From assembly GCA_946699065.1 (NCBI GenBank), contig CAMPDV010000254.1, forward strand, positions 124,001-188,000: 64,000 nt of DNA. The letters are read 5' to 3'. The notes below the pieces were generated by a model, which saw only the letters and a list, made by a program, of their open reading frames with translations, searched no databases and was not told the DNA's origin. A program made the position numbers and the translations under genes. This DNA comes from Loxodes magnus. Its lineage: Eukaryota > Ciliophora > Karyorelictea > Loxodida > Loxodidae. Shown here piece after piece: positions 49,701-62,317 of the stretch (positions are counted from its first letter, which is position 1; every line of letters starts with the position of its first letter).

Positions 49701-50293
49701 TTGAGGCAAACTAAGAAGTCCTATAAAAAGAGTTTTCTATGAACTTAAGTCTCTAAAATTAATCAGCCTAATCGAGCTCAGAAGAAAAAGAGCTTATTTT
49801 AAAACTGGGAAGAGTTATCAATAATGATTTTCATATGATTTCTTTATATAACTTGAATAGACAGTTACAAATTGAGGCTTTAAATGTCAAAGTTAACACT
49901 ATGTATGTATTACTAGTTCAGGATAGTCAACTTCCAAGTGATCCTCTGAAACTAGATAAATATGTACTGAAAATAGTAGAAAAGCTATATATTTAAGACA
50001 ATAATTTGAAAATTAAATAGACTAAAGGGGAAATTATTTATAGGCGGCCACATTACATTAATGACGTTTATTATAAAATATCATTCACTTTATTCGATCA
50101 ACTTGTAGAAATAGAAGCTTTTAACCCAATGAATAGTCAAAGTTATATTTACAGTTAAGATTATTAAGATCTTTTTGGCAAAGCAAGAGACCCTTAGCTA
50201 AACTTCGAACAACTTCTTAGTGATATATAAGATATAGTCAAATATCTGAAAATACATGAAAAGAAACTAGTGCTAAAGAGAGATGCAAAATGA
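43712..50293 (+). CDS. Giant HTH-like/TPR/IQ protein (2193 residues)
   Basis: An uninterrupted frame of 2194 codons. The N-terminus is a small beta domain. Residues about 157-190 have AANRVDVPKSTLQDWLSNIH followed by GFNFEAHKKQK, the helix-turn-helix-like box I know from large ciliate TPR proteins. TPR-like helices lie around 400-540 (YIACCYRKIENFPAAYKYLN, AASYYNLAVELEFLKSQQQS). A Lys/Gln-rich coiled coil follows at about 760-900. Three IQ calmodulin-binding motifs are near 1512 (KIQAFFKGKKIRKQFE), 1573 (KIQAKWRMIQQQKLFKYL) and 1829 (IQKAFRAYYNKKQ). Between and after them are repeated beta-rich modules (for example CRVLFENSQVEVKYYAEN and MISLYNLNRQLQIEALNV). It is likely a calmodulin-regulated scaffold of cortex or cilium (inference). 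Trp-coding TGAs occur throughout, but none in the last 300 codons. Confidence 0.75.
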
Positions 50294-51721
50294 CTGTACT
50301 GCTTATAAAAATTAATCATTTTTAATAAAATTAAATTCGCAAACCTTCATAAACCACTGCTCCTTCATTTTACTTCCATTAGGTTTACTATATCTTAAAG
50401 CAATTGTGTCCTTTTATTTTCAAGGTTCTAATAAATCCATTTATTCAGATACAAAATACACACAATCTAGTTTACTCAACTTATGAGAGTAACTTCATTA
50501 CTTATTTGTACTAATTTAGCTAAACTGTCAAGATAGCGTGAAGTTAAATAAACCTTTAATCTTTGTAATAAGCTTTTAATACCAATTTCCTTAAAATTAA
50601 GTGAACTTAGCAATCTAAATAAGTAGTAAGGTTAATTTTGCTTTCTGTATTTGATTTCATTTTTTAAGCTTCTTTGTATTCAATTTGTATTTTCAATGTT
50701 TAGTTCAAGTAAAAAAGCAAAAAATAGCGAAGTTTACAAAATTTCTTTCTTATGGCTATACAAATTCACGTATATGAATTCTAACTAAAATCTCCTTTAT
50801 TGACATCCTTGCTCATTAATACTCCTATAATAACTTCCCCTAACTATATGAAACTTTCACAGAATCAAGATTAATTAAAATAATTCTGAATAGATTGCTT
50901 ATATACTTAGCTTAAAGCAAAGTAACCTAATTAATGTATAGAATGAAGCATTAAATGCTAACAATAGCCTAAATAGGAGTCTGATTATGTAATGATAACT
51001 ACTTATTTCATAAGCTTAAAGCTTTTAGTATCATGATTCCTTCTATAAACTATATATATTTCAGTAATTTTTGCTTTCCTTTAAAGTAATCTTATAAAAT
51101 CACTTTTCTAAGTGGTTTCCTTAGCAGTTTAGGTAATATAATATAGTTAGCTAATATCAGTCTAATATAAGCTAACTATTATGTTGCTTTATACAATCTG
51201 CCTCCTTAATATCCTATTAAGTTTATTAACTATTCATCTAATAAACTTTAAGAGCAAAGCAGAAAGAAATAAATAAGAATAGGAGAAAAGTTAATTAGAT
51301 GGATAAGCGCAAAGGAAGGTATTTAATGATAGGAAAGCTAATAAAAGCAATAGTATTGAATATTACCTTAATCATAAATAATCCTTTATGAATAGCAAAA
51401 ATACCTAAGAAAATGTTATTGATTGTATAACTCTAGAAGAAGCAAAAAGGAACAGTATCATTAAATGTTGTATACTATATTTATCTAAATAGAATCTATT
51501 TATTCCTTTATAACCTAATTAGAAACTTAATCTATTAGCATACCTTTATAAAATAGAGTACATATCATGCTTAAAGAGGTAAAGAGCAATAGCATTTATT
51601 AAAGTGAGAAAGCTAGATAAGTAACTTTGGTGCATGTGTTTAGGAATAATTTGTCATGAAGGGATATAGTTAGCTTCTATATTTTTAATTCACTTCTATG
51701 AATAAAAGTTTCAAAAGCAGG
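50294..51721. other. Spacer, no supported gene
   Basis: 1.4 kb of A+T-rich DNA between two plus-strand genes. I see no frame with protein-like composition and no repeat. Confidence 0.45.
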
Positions 51722-53833
51722 ATGATTGAAGGAGCGTAAGGGTTCTGATGTTAATTAAGTAAATGAAGTTTTAAAATTTTAACCATTTTAAGATAATCAA
51801 AGGGAATAGATTTGAACTATTAAGCATAGGAAGCTTTAATAGTTTAACACTTTATCTACTTAAAATTCGCTAATTTACTATTCTTTTATTATCTGGACTA
51901 CTTTGCTGGAAATAACAACTACACTGCTTAATTGAACATAATAAGAAGAAGGTATTAGAAGTATTTCTCCCAAGCTAATAATATATCTGATAATAAACCT
52001 TGGTAAGTGAAATAAAGTAGAAATAGTGATGTCAAAGTTAATACTTAATAATTAAAGCTTCAAAATGAGTTTTAAGCTTGAAGAGCTAATTTAAATAATT
52101 ATAATATCGTTATAGAATAAATGGAAATTCTCCATCGCACTATCAATTTTATTAAGGGAGAAGTTTATAACGGAAGCTAGTTTTAAGGAGAAGCTTCATA
52201 AAAAGAAGTAGTTACTGGAGAACTTTTCACCCAATCACAAGCTGATGAACTTCTTTTTAGTGAAGATTTTAAAAGTTCAAATTTAGCTAAATCTTCAGCT
52301 GTTTTTGGCTTGAAAAACATCGGAAATACTTGTTATATGAACTCAGTATTATAGGTTTTATTCCATACTTTACCTCTCATTAATTACAATAAAAATCTGC
52401 ATTCTTAATGCAATAATAAAGGGTAAAACTTTTGTGCTCTTTGTGCTATCTAGCGCTTGCAATAAAATCATTCTCCCTTTGAGTTTTAGAGAAGCTTGAA
52501 AATTCTAAATTAAAGGTTTAGAATTGGGAGATAAGAAGATTCACATGAGTTTTTGATTTGTCTACTAGACTAGATGCATAAAAATACTACTCCTTTTAAC
52601 ATCAAATAGAACCCTAAACTAGCTGAAACTGGCCCTATTTATAAAATATTTGGAGGGAAGCTTAGAAATGTTGTATAATGCTAAAGCTGCTAAAATCAAT
52701 CAATAACCAAAGATGCTTTTCTAGATTTATCCATCGAGTTAACAGGAAAGCCTGATATCTAGAACCTGCTTTAACAGTTTTTTAAAAAGGAAATATTGAG
52801 TGGTAGTGAAGCATGATACTGTGATAAATGTAAAGGAAAGAGAACAGCTTCTAAGTAATTCTTTATAGAAGAAGTGCCAAGAATCTTGTGCGTTCATCTG
52901 AAAAGATTTGCAAACTAGTTTAAAAAAATATCAAAGCCAGTTCAGTATCCTAATGAAATAACTCTATAAAACTTTCTAGTTAACAAAGAAAATTTGAAGG
53001 AGAAGTTATAATACTAACTCTATGGAGTTGTAGTACATTATGGATATAGCTTAAATGGAGGGCATTATATTTCATATATATAAAACTGGAATAAAGTTTG
53101 ATATGAGATGGATGATAGTTCAGTATCTTAAGTTGGTCAGAATAAAGTATTGGGTAATCCTAATGCTTATGTACTGTTCTATTAAATAACTAAACCAATC
53201 ACTGAGTTATTTGGATTCGGCAAAGTATTATAGCCTGTAAAAGGTTAAAAAGAAAATAAGTAAAGCAAATTTCAGCATAACATATAGCAACAGATGGATG
53301 AAATAATAAACTCATAAATTTAGAAGCTTAAAAAAGTAGAAGAAGACGCTTAATAATAGTCTAACAACAGTGCAAAAGAAGAAGAAAGTAAGGAAACATA
53401 AGCAAAGGAAGAAACTAAAAACGACGCTTAGATTTAGGATGACTAAGTATCTCAGAATAATGGACAATCTTAAGATATCAATTAGAGAAGTAAAATAATG
53501 CTATGAAGATAAAAGCGCCTAGGAAAAAGTTTACATAAATACAAGCTTAAATTCAAAAAGTTGTTCAAACTTAATTCTGAATAGCAAATATAAAAGCCTG
53601 AAAAGGAAGAATTTAGTCTTAAACTAGATTCTGTTATAAATGAGTAAGAACAAGTTCCTTCTATTGGTTATGTTAGAGATTCCTATGATTGGGAACTAGA
53701 TTAAGGTAGGAGGAAAAAGAATAAGAAAAAGAGTCAAATAAAGAACGTAAGTGGTATGTGGAAAGCCGCAACTGATAAAATTCTTAATTTTAATTAAATG
53801 AGTTTGTGTGGATAATATAAAACTTAAGGTTGA
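51722..53833 (+). CDS. USP-family ubiquitin C-terminal hydrolase
   Basis: A cysteine-protease deubiquitinase with all landmarks: GLKNIGNTCYMNSVLQVL (catalytic Cys about 204), FRIGRQEDSHEFLICLLDQM, two zinc CxxC pairs (CQSC and CDKC), VPRILCVHLKRFANQF, YGVVVHYGYSLNGGHYISYI (catalytic His about 448) and WYEMDDSSVSQV with NAYVLFYQ. The layout is closest to USP36/42-type enzymes. A helical N-terminal extension contains LDYFAGNNNYTAQLN, and a charged low-complexity C-tail ends with the basic GRRKKNKKKSQIKN, possibly a nuclear or nucleolar signal. ATG 51722 is the longest in-frame start, but TGAs close after it make residues 1-40 doubtful. Trp in WYCDKC and KVWYEM are TGA. Confidence 0.88.
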
Positions 53834-54075
53834 AAGGAAAATATAAACATTAGACTTTAATTAAACCCTTTAATTATTTACTATATTCCTATCTTATTTA
53901 TATCTTTAGTTCTATCATCTTACTTTATTTCCTTTTACTAACTGTGAGTTATCTATATGTTTCTTTTATCATTCTTTAGCGTTAAATTATGAAAACCTTT
54001 TTATATAAAAAACTTAAAATCTAATGCTTTAATAAGTAAAAGGATTAAAACAGGTTAAGAGGGTTTGATAGTCAA

Positions 54076-54868
54076 ATGAGTTCTTTATTTATAGATAACT
54101 TTGAAAAAGAATCAAAAGCTTAGTATTATTAGAGGAATAATCTGCATATCTATAGCTAATGAAATAAGCTAGAATTGCTAATGTATTAATAAAAATTTGC
54201 CTTATCAAATTAAACAAACACTTTAAAAAGAAAAATAATCTAATTCCTGTCTTTAGAGAAGAGAAAGCTTAGAATTACGAACTCTGTATTAAATAATCAA
54301 ATTAAAAGGCTAAAACTAAGAAAAAGATGTAAGTGAAGATAAAAAGATATAGAAGATATACTTATATTTGCATTATCTAATTCTTCATACTTTCAAATTT
54401 TATAATTAATAAAAGCTAAAATTGTCTAGTGAAGAAGTCTTTAATATTTGCAAAATTTATAATAAGGCCCATTCAAAATTGCTATAGGGTAAAAATGAGT
54501 AGGCAAACTTAGAAACTTTCTAGTAAGCTAAATAAAGAAATTTATAAGAATAATGTCAATCTTAAGATCCTTTCTTTAATATAGATATTTTAAAAAAGAA
54601 AAATGAGAAGTATAAGTTTAAGTATCACTCTAATGGTATTAATATGGATTATTAAACCTTTGGAATCGGTTTGAATAAGATATATCCAAAAAGTATTTCG
54701 AATGTAATTTTGACTTCTTTTATTTATTTTATTCAATTAGTTCCTTTACTCCTTTTATTAATAGCAATCACCTCAGACATGCTATACTGCTTCTAAACTT
54801 TTTAAGTTTTCTTTGTTAGTTTGCTTTAGATCAAAATGTTATTTCAAGTAATTAAATTAAGACTCTGA
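54076..54868 (+). CDS. Hypothetical gene, frame change unresolved
   Basis: From ATG 54076 (MSSLFIDNFEKESKAQYYQR) one frame looks coding to about 54280. From about 54300 a second frame is convincing: SSEEVFNICKIYNKAHSKLL, ANLETFQQAKQRNLQEQ, and NIDILKKKNEKYKFKYHSNG through to GIGLNKIYPKSI. It then runs into a hydrophobic stretch and ends at TGA 54866-54868. The two parts need an intron of length 1 mod 3 that I could not place. Helical and charged; family unknown. The hydrophobic end could be membrane segments or spacer. Confidence 0.4.
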
Positions 54869-55460
54869 TAAATAATTTTTCAGTATAAAAGAACTAAAAC
54901 AATCATACATTTGGTAAAGTACTAGCTTGAATCGCTCAAGCTTAATAACCCAGTTACACATCTATTATCTCCTTTTTCCTTTTTTCCCCATTAATACTAC
55001 ATGAACACCAATTAATTATAGCTCTTGATGACTCAAATTTATCTTAGCAATCTAAACAAAAATCTCCTAAAATATATAGTATAAGCAGAAAAATAAAGAA
55101 AGAATTATAGTTATAATATTATCTTAGAAGAGTATTCGTTACTTTACTATATCATCTAATTTGAGTTAGATATAAAAGAAATGTGTCTTGATATTATATT
55201 TATATATTATGGTATGATTAATATTACTTAGCTATACTCTAAGAAAATAATTCTATTATCCTCACTATCAAATCTAGCTACTAGCAAATTACAAGAGATT
55301 AAAGAAATAGAGGATTATATTGCTTAAGCTTATGTCCTAGTTATAGATTAAAGATAGTATAGATAAGAAGGAAATGAAGCAGTAAGTGTGTAGATAGAAT
55401 AGCCTATGTGATGAAAGGTTGGTATATTAAATTTTATTATTGTGAATTAAATAATTAAAA
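54869..55460. other. Spacer upstream of the Rab2 gene
   Basis: A+T-rich, no supported gene. Confidence 0.5.
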
Positions 55461-56122
<662 letters not shown>

Positions 56123-58683
56123 ACAAATTTGTATAAAAGTATTTTCTTTATATTTTGATTTAATTACAATAAGTCAAATAATTTCAGTTATAGACATTAT
56201 TATTCACCTCTACTTAATTATTTTAAAGGCTTAATCTGAAATATTCCATTTTTTATTTTTATATCAAAAATGAAATAAAAAGGCATTATAGTAATTTAAT
56301 AGACTATCAGGAATAAGTTAGTTACCCACCCTAAAAAATATTTCCATTACTATAACTCTATTTAAAAGCACCCTAATTATTAAATGTATGCATATAAATA
56401 TAAATTAGATAGTAGAACTCCTTTAATTAACTAGAAGCAACTACATTCTTTCAAGGGTAATAAATCTTTTAATGTCTCTACTATACTTCAACTTACAGAA
56501 ATAGCTTAATCAGAAGTTAGAAGCAAAAATTCCAAAAAACTACAATTTTATCTTATTTTCATTTATCTTCAAAGAAGTAAGCTTATTTAATATCTTTGAT
56601 ACAATATTAGTTCTTCTAACTAAAATATCTAGATGCTTTGCCTGTTTTAATCCTCTTAAGTAATAAATGAGCATATTAACTTAAATCATTATATTTAGTA
56701 TAATTTATGACATTTAAGTAATAAATTACCATACTTGTTTTATAGTTATGCACACTAATATGTTTAATTAAGCATTTACTTGGTAAATCTATTTATTCCT
56801 TATCCTTTTGGTGTGCATTCATGTTTGGAGGTAGAGGATAGTGATGAACTTCTAAATATATAAAACCTAAAGTTTGATTTCTTTACTTTCCTAGACTTTT
56901 TAATAGCTTTAAGCTTATATAAGTAGCAATGATGTATTTTCTTTTATTACTATATCAATTTAAATTTTATAAGATGCTGCTACAACCTTTAGTCCTATAC
57001 TAAAATCTGCTTAATATGCTACGTTCAGTTTAGTAATTACCTCTTATTCAAATAACTTGCTAGTAAGTAACACTAAGGATTGTAAGATTAGAAGTTATTA
57101 AGATTATTAATAACCTTGATAAAAATGATTGAGCAATAGATATATAAATTAGCTGTAAGTAAAGTCTAAGTTTTATCCTTAAGAGAGTATATATAAATTA
57201 TTTAAATCCTAATCTGGAGTTAAAGCATATCTTTACTATCTTATATTTCCCATTCCTAATCCCCACTAAATCTCATATTAATCTAAACTAATTTAATAGG
57301 TAGATCACTAGTAAAAACTTTGAAATAGTTCTAGATTTAAAAAGTCTGATCAAAAGCCTTATTATTATTTAAGTTCTAGCTTTACTCTTTTATTAGGAAA
57401 ATTAAACTGTCTAAGTACCTTTAACTTTAAATAGCTTTAGTATCTATTTAATCTTAAATGAGATGATAAGTATTCTATTATAATAAAGCTCTTACCTATT
57501 TTAAGGATTTTAAGACGAATATAATGGGAAGAAGTATTAATTAGGTATAATATAGAAGGTACTTAATCTATTGGCTTATTAATCTAGAAACTATCTCCAT
57601 AAAGCTATTTTTACTTAAGCTAGTTATTAATTTATAATATAAGCCTTCTATAGTGAATAATTGCCTGCTAAGTATTAAAGTAAAATAAGTATATAAGATA
57701 CTATTAATTCAATTATAAGATAGTTAATAATTAAATTATCTGTAGAAAGCTAATTATTAAAGTGATATAAAGATTTAAGATAAAAGCTTATTGAAAGCCT
57801 CGAAATTAAATAGGTATTATAATTACCTCTTATTGCCTTTCTATATAACTTAAGCCTTTTCTTAAATCTAATTCTTGTATAAATATAGAAATGTAATAAG
57901 CTTTTTGCTTATAGTAGCATATTAATAAATCAAGCAAGTCATTTATATTACGCTTATTGATCATTCTTTATTATAGGTATATTGCAATCTCTTGTTAAGT
58001 GACTCTAATTATTAGTAGAGAAAAGGGAATGGTACTTTTAGAGTAGCTAAATTAAAATAACCTCTTTATCGTATTTATTTAGTAATTGCAAGAATAGTAA
58101 AATCTAGCTTTTAGTAAAATGAACTAAGTTAGTATAAGAGTAGCTAGGTATTTAATTCTAAGCATGTTCCCAGTTAATATAAATCATTTTTTACCTTAAA
58201 TTTAAATTGTAAATATCAAGGAAATAGAGTATCTTGCAAGTCTAATATCTTCCTACTGTAATTAGCTATATAAGTAAAATGATTATCTTTAGTTGGAATA
58301 ATTTAATTATAGTTATGAATATCTAGTTTATTAAATAGCTTTACTAAAATGATTTAGATATAGTGCCTTTTATTTTCTATTATATAATAAAAATCCCTTA
58401 TTTTTTATTTGGATGGAAGTTAGACCTTCTTCAGAAAATCCCTTTGCAGTTCTTAAGCTTATTTATTTTGTATCTTCTATTGTAAGCAGAGCTAATATAT
58501 ATATAGATGCTTCAGTATTTTTATTATATTATCTAACTTTAAAAAAAGGAAGCAAAGGTAGAGAAATTTAGTTGGAATAAGTTTTGATTTATAGGGGAGA
58601 AGGTAAAGAGTTACTAGAAGGATAGTAAAAGAGTAAATTAGCTGAAATAAAATAAAGTAAAACTATATTAGATTTAATAAATC
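56123..58683. other. Long spacer, no supported gene
   Basis: 2.5 kb, the longest empty stretch after 38 kb. Extremely A+T-rich, dominated by short words such as ttaagc, tagct and attaat; TGA occurs in all frames. No long repeat or hairpin noticed. Confidence 0.5.
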
Positions 58684-58878
58684 TCATTGCTGAAGTAGCT
58701 CCTTTTCCATTTGTTCAAGTTTCTCAAGGGTTACTGATTTTATAGGCATTATTTTGGGTTTACACAACACTTCTTACAAACTTCCTTTCTCACTATATAC
58801 CAGACCAGCTTTGTTGAGCAGAAAGCCAGGAGGTCCTTCTGCTTATTTCTGTTAGTTTGCAGGTGACTATTATTCCAT
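58684..58878 (-). CDS. BBIP1: BBSome-interacting protein 1 (BBIP1/BBS18)
   Basis: A 64-residue protein: MEQQSPANQQKQAEGPPGFL, then LLNKAGLVYSEKGSLQEVLC, KPKIMPIKSVTLEKLEQMEK and ELLQQ before TGA. Human BBIP1 (92 residues) has the same order: [33 protein letters not shown]. The match covers the conserved core, so the identity is firm despite the small size. BBIP1 is a subunit of the BBSome, which moves membrane proteins in and out of cilia. No intron and no Trp; five of seven N-terminal Gln are TAA/TAG. Confidence 0.92.
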
Positions 58879-59248
58879 TTTAATGAATTAGAGGAAATAA
58901 TTTTAAGATTAAATGCTATTATAACTTTCACTAATTCTAACCTATTCAAATAATTACCTTTTGATGCTTAAAATATATTTCATCTACCAAAGTAGGATTT
59001 GGATATCCAAGCTACTTACAAAGCTTTTGTCTTTTACCTTATTTTCACTTTTGTTTTCTAAGCTTCCTTTCACTATCTAAGGAGATATTTATCTAACAGA
59101 TCAAAACAAAATTCTTAAAGAAGTGAGTAAGAATCCCTCTTTCTGCTTTTAATGAGATTAATTAAACAAATGATTCTTAGATTAGCTTTAACTTACTGAA
59201 ATTAAAGATAATATAACTATTTTCATACTAAAAGTCAAATCATTAGTT

Positions 59249-59629
59249 ATGCTTCAAATTTTCCTTTTATTGCTAATTAATGCTTAAGTATCATTAGTTA
59301 AATTTAACTAGGTAAAGGGAGATATTTTATAGTGTATATTACTGTAAATAAAATTGTTTATTTTAGAAGATATTAACTAGAAGATCTAGAGGATAATATT
59401 AGTTACAGAAATTCAAGGATAAATTAAGAAAAATCTTATAAATAGAAAAGGTTTTATAGAAAATGGTACAACAGGGTAAATATCAGTTACTTTAAGTGCT
59501 TTATCATATTAGAAAGAAATAAGAAAAAATAAATATAAACTAAGTCATTTTTTTACTTCTTAGATGGCTTAAAGTATTACTTGAAGCTTAAAGTAAGCTT
59601 TCAAACATAAGAATAAAACACTAAATTGA
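59249..59629 (+). CDS. Possible small secreted protein (126 residues)
   Basis: Starts with a signal peptide (MLQIFLLLLINAQVSLVKFN), followed by a globular, Ile/Lys-rich mature part with FIENGTTGQISVTLSALSYQ and a helical end SQMAQSIT. The stop could be the TGA around 59579 or, if that is Trp, TGA 59627-59629. No family is recognised. The 3' end overlaps the end of the coiled-coil gene on the opposite strand if the longer stop is used. Confidence 0.45.
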
Positions 59630-60974
59630 TAATGCTAAAACTTGAACAATGGGAAGAATTGGCTTATTTTTAATAGCAAAATTAACATTAAATCAATTAA
59701 ATAGCGTTATAAGTTTGGTATTTTTCCATTCCTTGGATAGTTTTCAAATTAGTTTTTTTTCTTTATTGCTCCTGTTTATTTAGAAGATTTTATTCTATTT
59801 GACTATAAAGTTCATCAACTTCTTATTATTAAGTAACAAACATTGATGTTTCTTTTTCATATAATAAATCCTATTTATTATCTTTCAACTTTTTAGGTAA
59901 GTTTTAGCTTTTGACTGGTCCAAAAATATTAAAAGAATTTTCTTTTTTTTAATTTTATTGTTTAGGAACAGAAAAGTTTCTATTTTTGAAATATTTGAGC
60001 CTATCTTTTGTTTTATTTTCTTTTTCTATTTTTATCTTCATCATTTTTATTTTTTCTCTCATTCTCATTTATCTTAACTCATAATTAGTTACTATGCTAG
60101 CTTTTGTATCCCCATCAATTTCTCTCACAGTTTTAGATTTCTAGTTTTTTTTAATTTCTCATTATTCAATACTTTGACTCATGTTTTGGATTTTATTCAA
60201 GTCAAATTATTTGGTTAATCTAATCTCATTAAGAGGTTTTTCAAAGCTACTTTAGATTTCTAATTTTTCTTACTTTTATTTTACAGGATTCTTAATCTTA
60301 GTAATTGGACTTGTCTGATGAGATAATATAACTTTCTGGTGGTAATTTTGATTTTCAATGCTTGAACTTACATCAAGAGTAACATTCTTTTCTTTCAAAT
60401 TAGCTTTATATTACTTAATAAGTTGTTCAGTATTTAAGTTATACAACTAAGAATCATTCAGCACTTTAATATACTACTGCTTTTTAAGTTTAAACTATTA
60501 CCTTTCATCCTCCATTTGTTACTTTTCTTATTCAATTCTAATTCTATCGATTTCTTGTAGCTCATATTTAATTTGCCTTTCTATTTGATCTTTCTCCTTT
60601 ATTTATCTATCTAGGAAACTTTTATAATCGCTTTAGTTATTTTTCCAGTTCTACTTTCTTTCACTAGTATCAATTCTTTTAATATTAGGATACATAATGA
60701 ATTCATTTGAGAAAGCAGCTTCTTTTTTAGTTAATTCCTATTTATGCTTGACAACTTAAAAGTACTTAAACTACTCGTTTAAAATATCTTTATACACTTG
60801 CTTTTTTTCGATTTCCCTTCTTTTCTATAAAGCAAAGGCATCTTCTTTCGCTTATTCTTTTTATATCATTTAAGTCTGTAATTCTTCCTCCTCCTTGATT
60901 CTCTATTCTATTTGCTACAATAACCTTTAATAAGCTTATTAAAAAACAGCTGATTGTTTAGTTTCCTACTCCAT
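59601..60974 (-). CDS. Coiled-coil protein (about 457 residues), ciliary-type
   Basis: From ATG 60974 (MEQETKQSAVFQQAYQRLLQ) the frame gives nearly continuous charged helix: QRIKEEEELQTQMIQKEQAK, LQKRREIEKKQVYKDILNEQ, FLDRQIKEKDQIERQIKYEL, with less ordered Ser/Asn-rich segments in the second half. One TGA (SIEQWEIKK) is read as Trp. The true C-terminus is uncertain; after TIQGMEKYQTYNAI the sequence turns spacer-like and the next TGA is at 59601. The style is that of axonemal or basal-body proteins; no named family is assigned. Confidence 0.65.
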
Positions 60975-62317
60975 TTATTTCTGAACGATTAAAAAATAAA
61001 TTAAAATATTTAAAGTAAAGCATATGAAAAATCTCTTTTATTTAAGCTTAAAACTTCCTCTTCTACTATTAATAAACTACTACTTTAATTTAACCATTTA
61101 ACTCCACTCTGCTTTATTATACTAATTACCTCTACTGAAGTTATTTAGTTCCAATTTTAAACTCTTTTTGATTTATACCTCATAATATTTATTAGTCATT
61201 ACTACTTTCTTTCCCTTCAAAAGGAATTTTATACTATAAAACTAAACTCCAAATTATTCTCTAAGCTAGATTAGTAAATAAAGGAACCGGTTCCTTAAAT
61301 GAAATTAGTTATATTGTATAATTCCTAATTATTTTAAATCCCCTAAAGACTGCTTTAAACTTATAATTCTTAGCTTTAATTTTCTAGTTACATTATAGCT
61401 TTTGTCTATCCTATTATAAATGATATCTGCTTTATTTACTTTTTATGCTATGATATAAATAGTATTTTTCATAGATTTCCCTCTATAATGATTAATTAGA
61501 TAAATAGCAGGATTTTAATATTCTATATATTATAATATTTAGTCTCAACATTTTAGCTTCTTAGCTTATATTCTTAATATAAACTAGCCTTTATAGATAC
61601 TTGCTGCTATTAATACCTTCATTAGGAAAATACTATTGTATTCTCTTTATTTACAAAATGGGTTAAATTATTTATCAGCTTCTTAGTCATTCTTATAGCT
61701 ATATTTGACTATTCTTTTTTTAATTTAATTACATTAATTATCTTAAAACTAATTTTAAGCTACTCATCTATATAGGATATAAGTAGCATTAATTGTAGCT
61801 ATTATATTTTATTTTTGCTAAATTAGTTCCTTTAGACTTGCAATTTTTATTATTCTTTCCCATCAAATTCCTTTAAACAGTGTGTCTCTAGTTATATAAA
61901 CTTAAAAATTCATCATAGTTTATACCTGCCATATTAAGCCTAAGCTTTATTCATAAGCAATGCTAATTTGCTTAATATATAAAAGAGTTCCTTTTGTTAT
62001 ATAGCAATGATATAATATCTTTCATAAGAAATTAGCAGTTTTAAGTCTTATACTTTATGATATAATATTACTCTTGCTCCTATACATTTCTTATGCTATT
62101 TTTATTATTTATATTATATTAATTTCAAAGCTGAGCTTTCAGTTTGTTATCTTGTGATTATTGAGCTACTATCATTACAAATATAGAAAGCTTGTATATC
62201 TAGCTAATTATTAGCAAATAGAGTTTAAATAAGGATATTATACCTTCAGATATTTGCTAGAATGATATAGTATATAAGGTAAAAATAGAGTTTAAAGTGA
62301 TTTTAAGGTATAAAAAA
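60975..62317. other. Spacer, no supported gene
   Basis: 1.3 kb of A+T-rich DNA between two minus-strand genes. I see nothing else in it. Confidence 0.5.
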
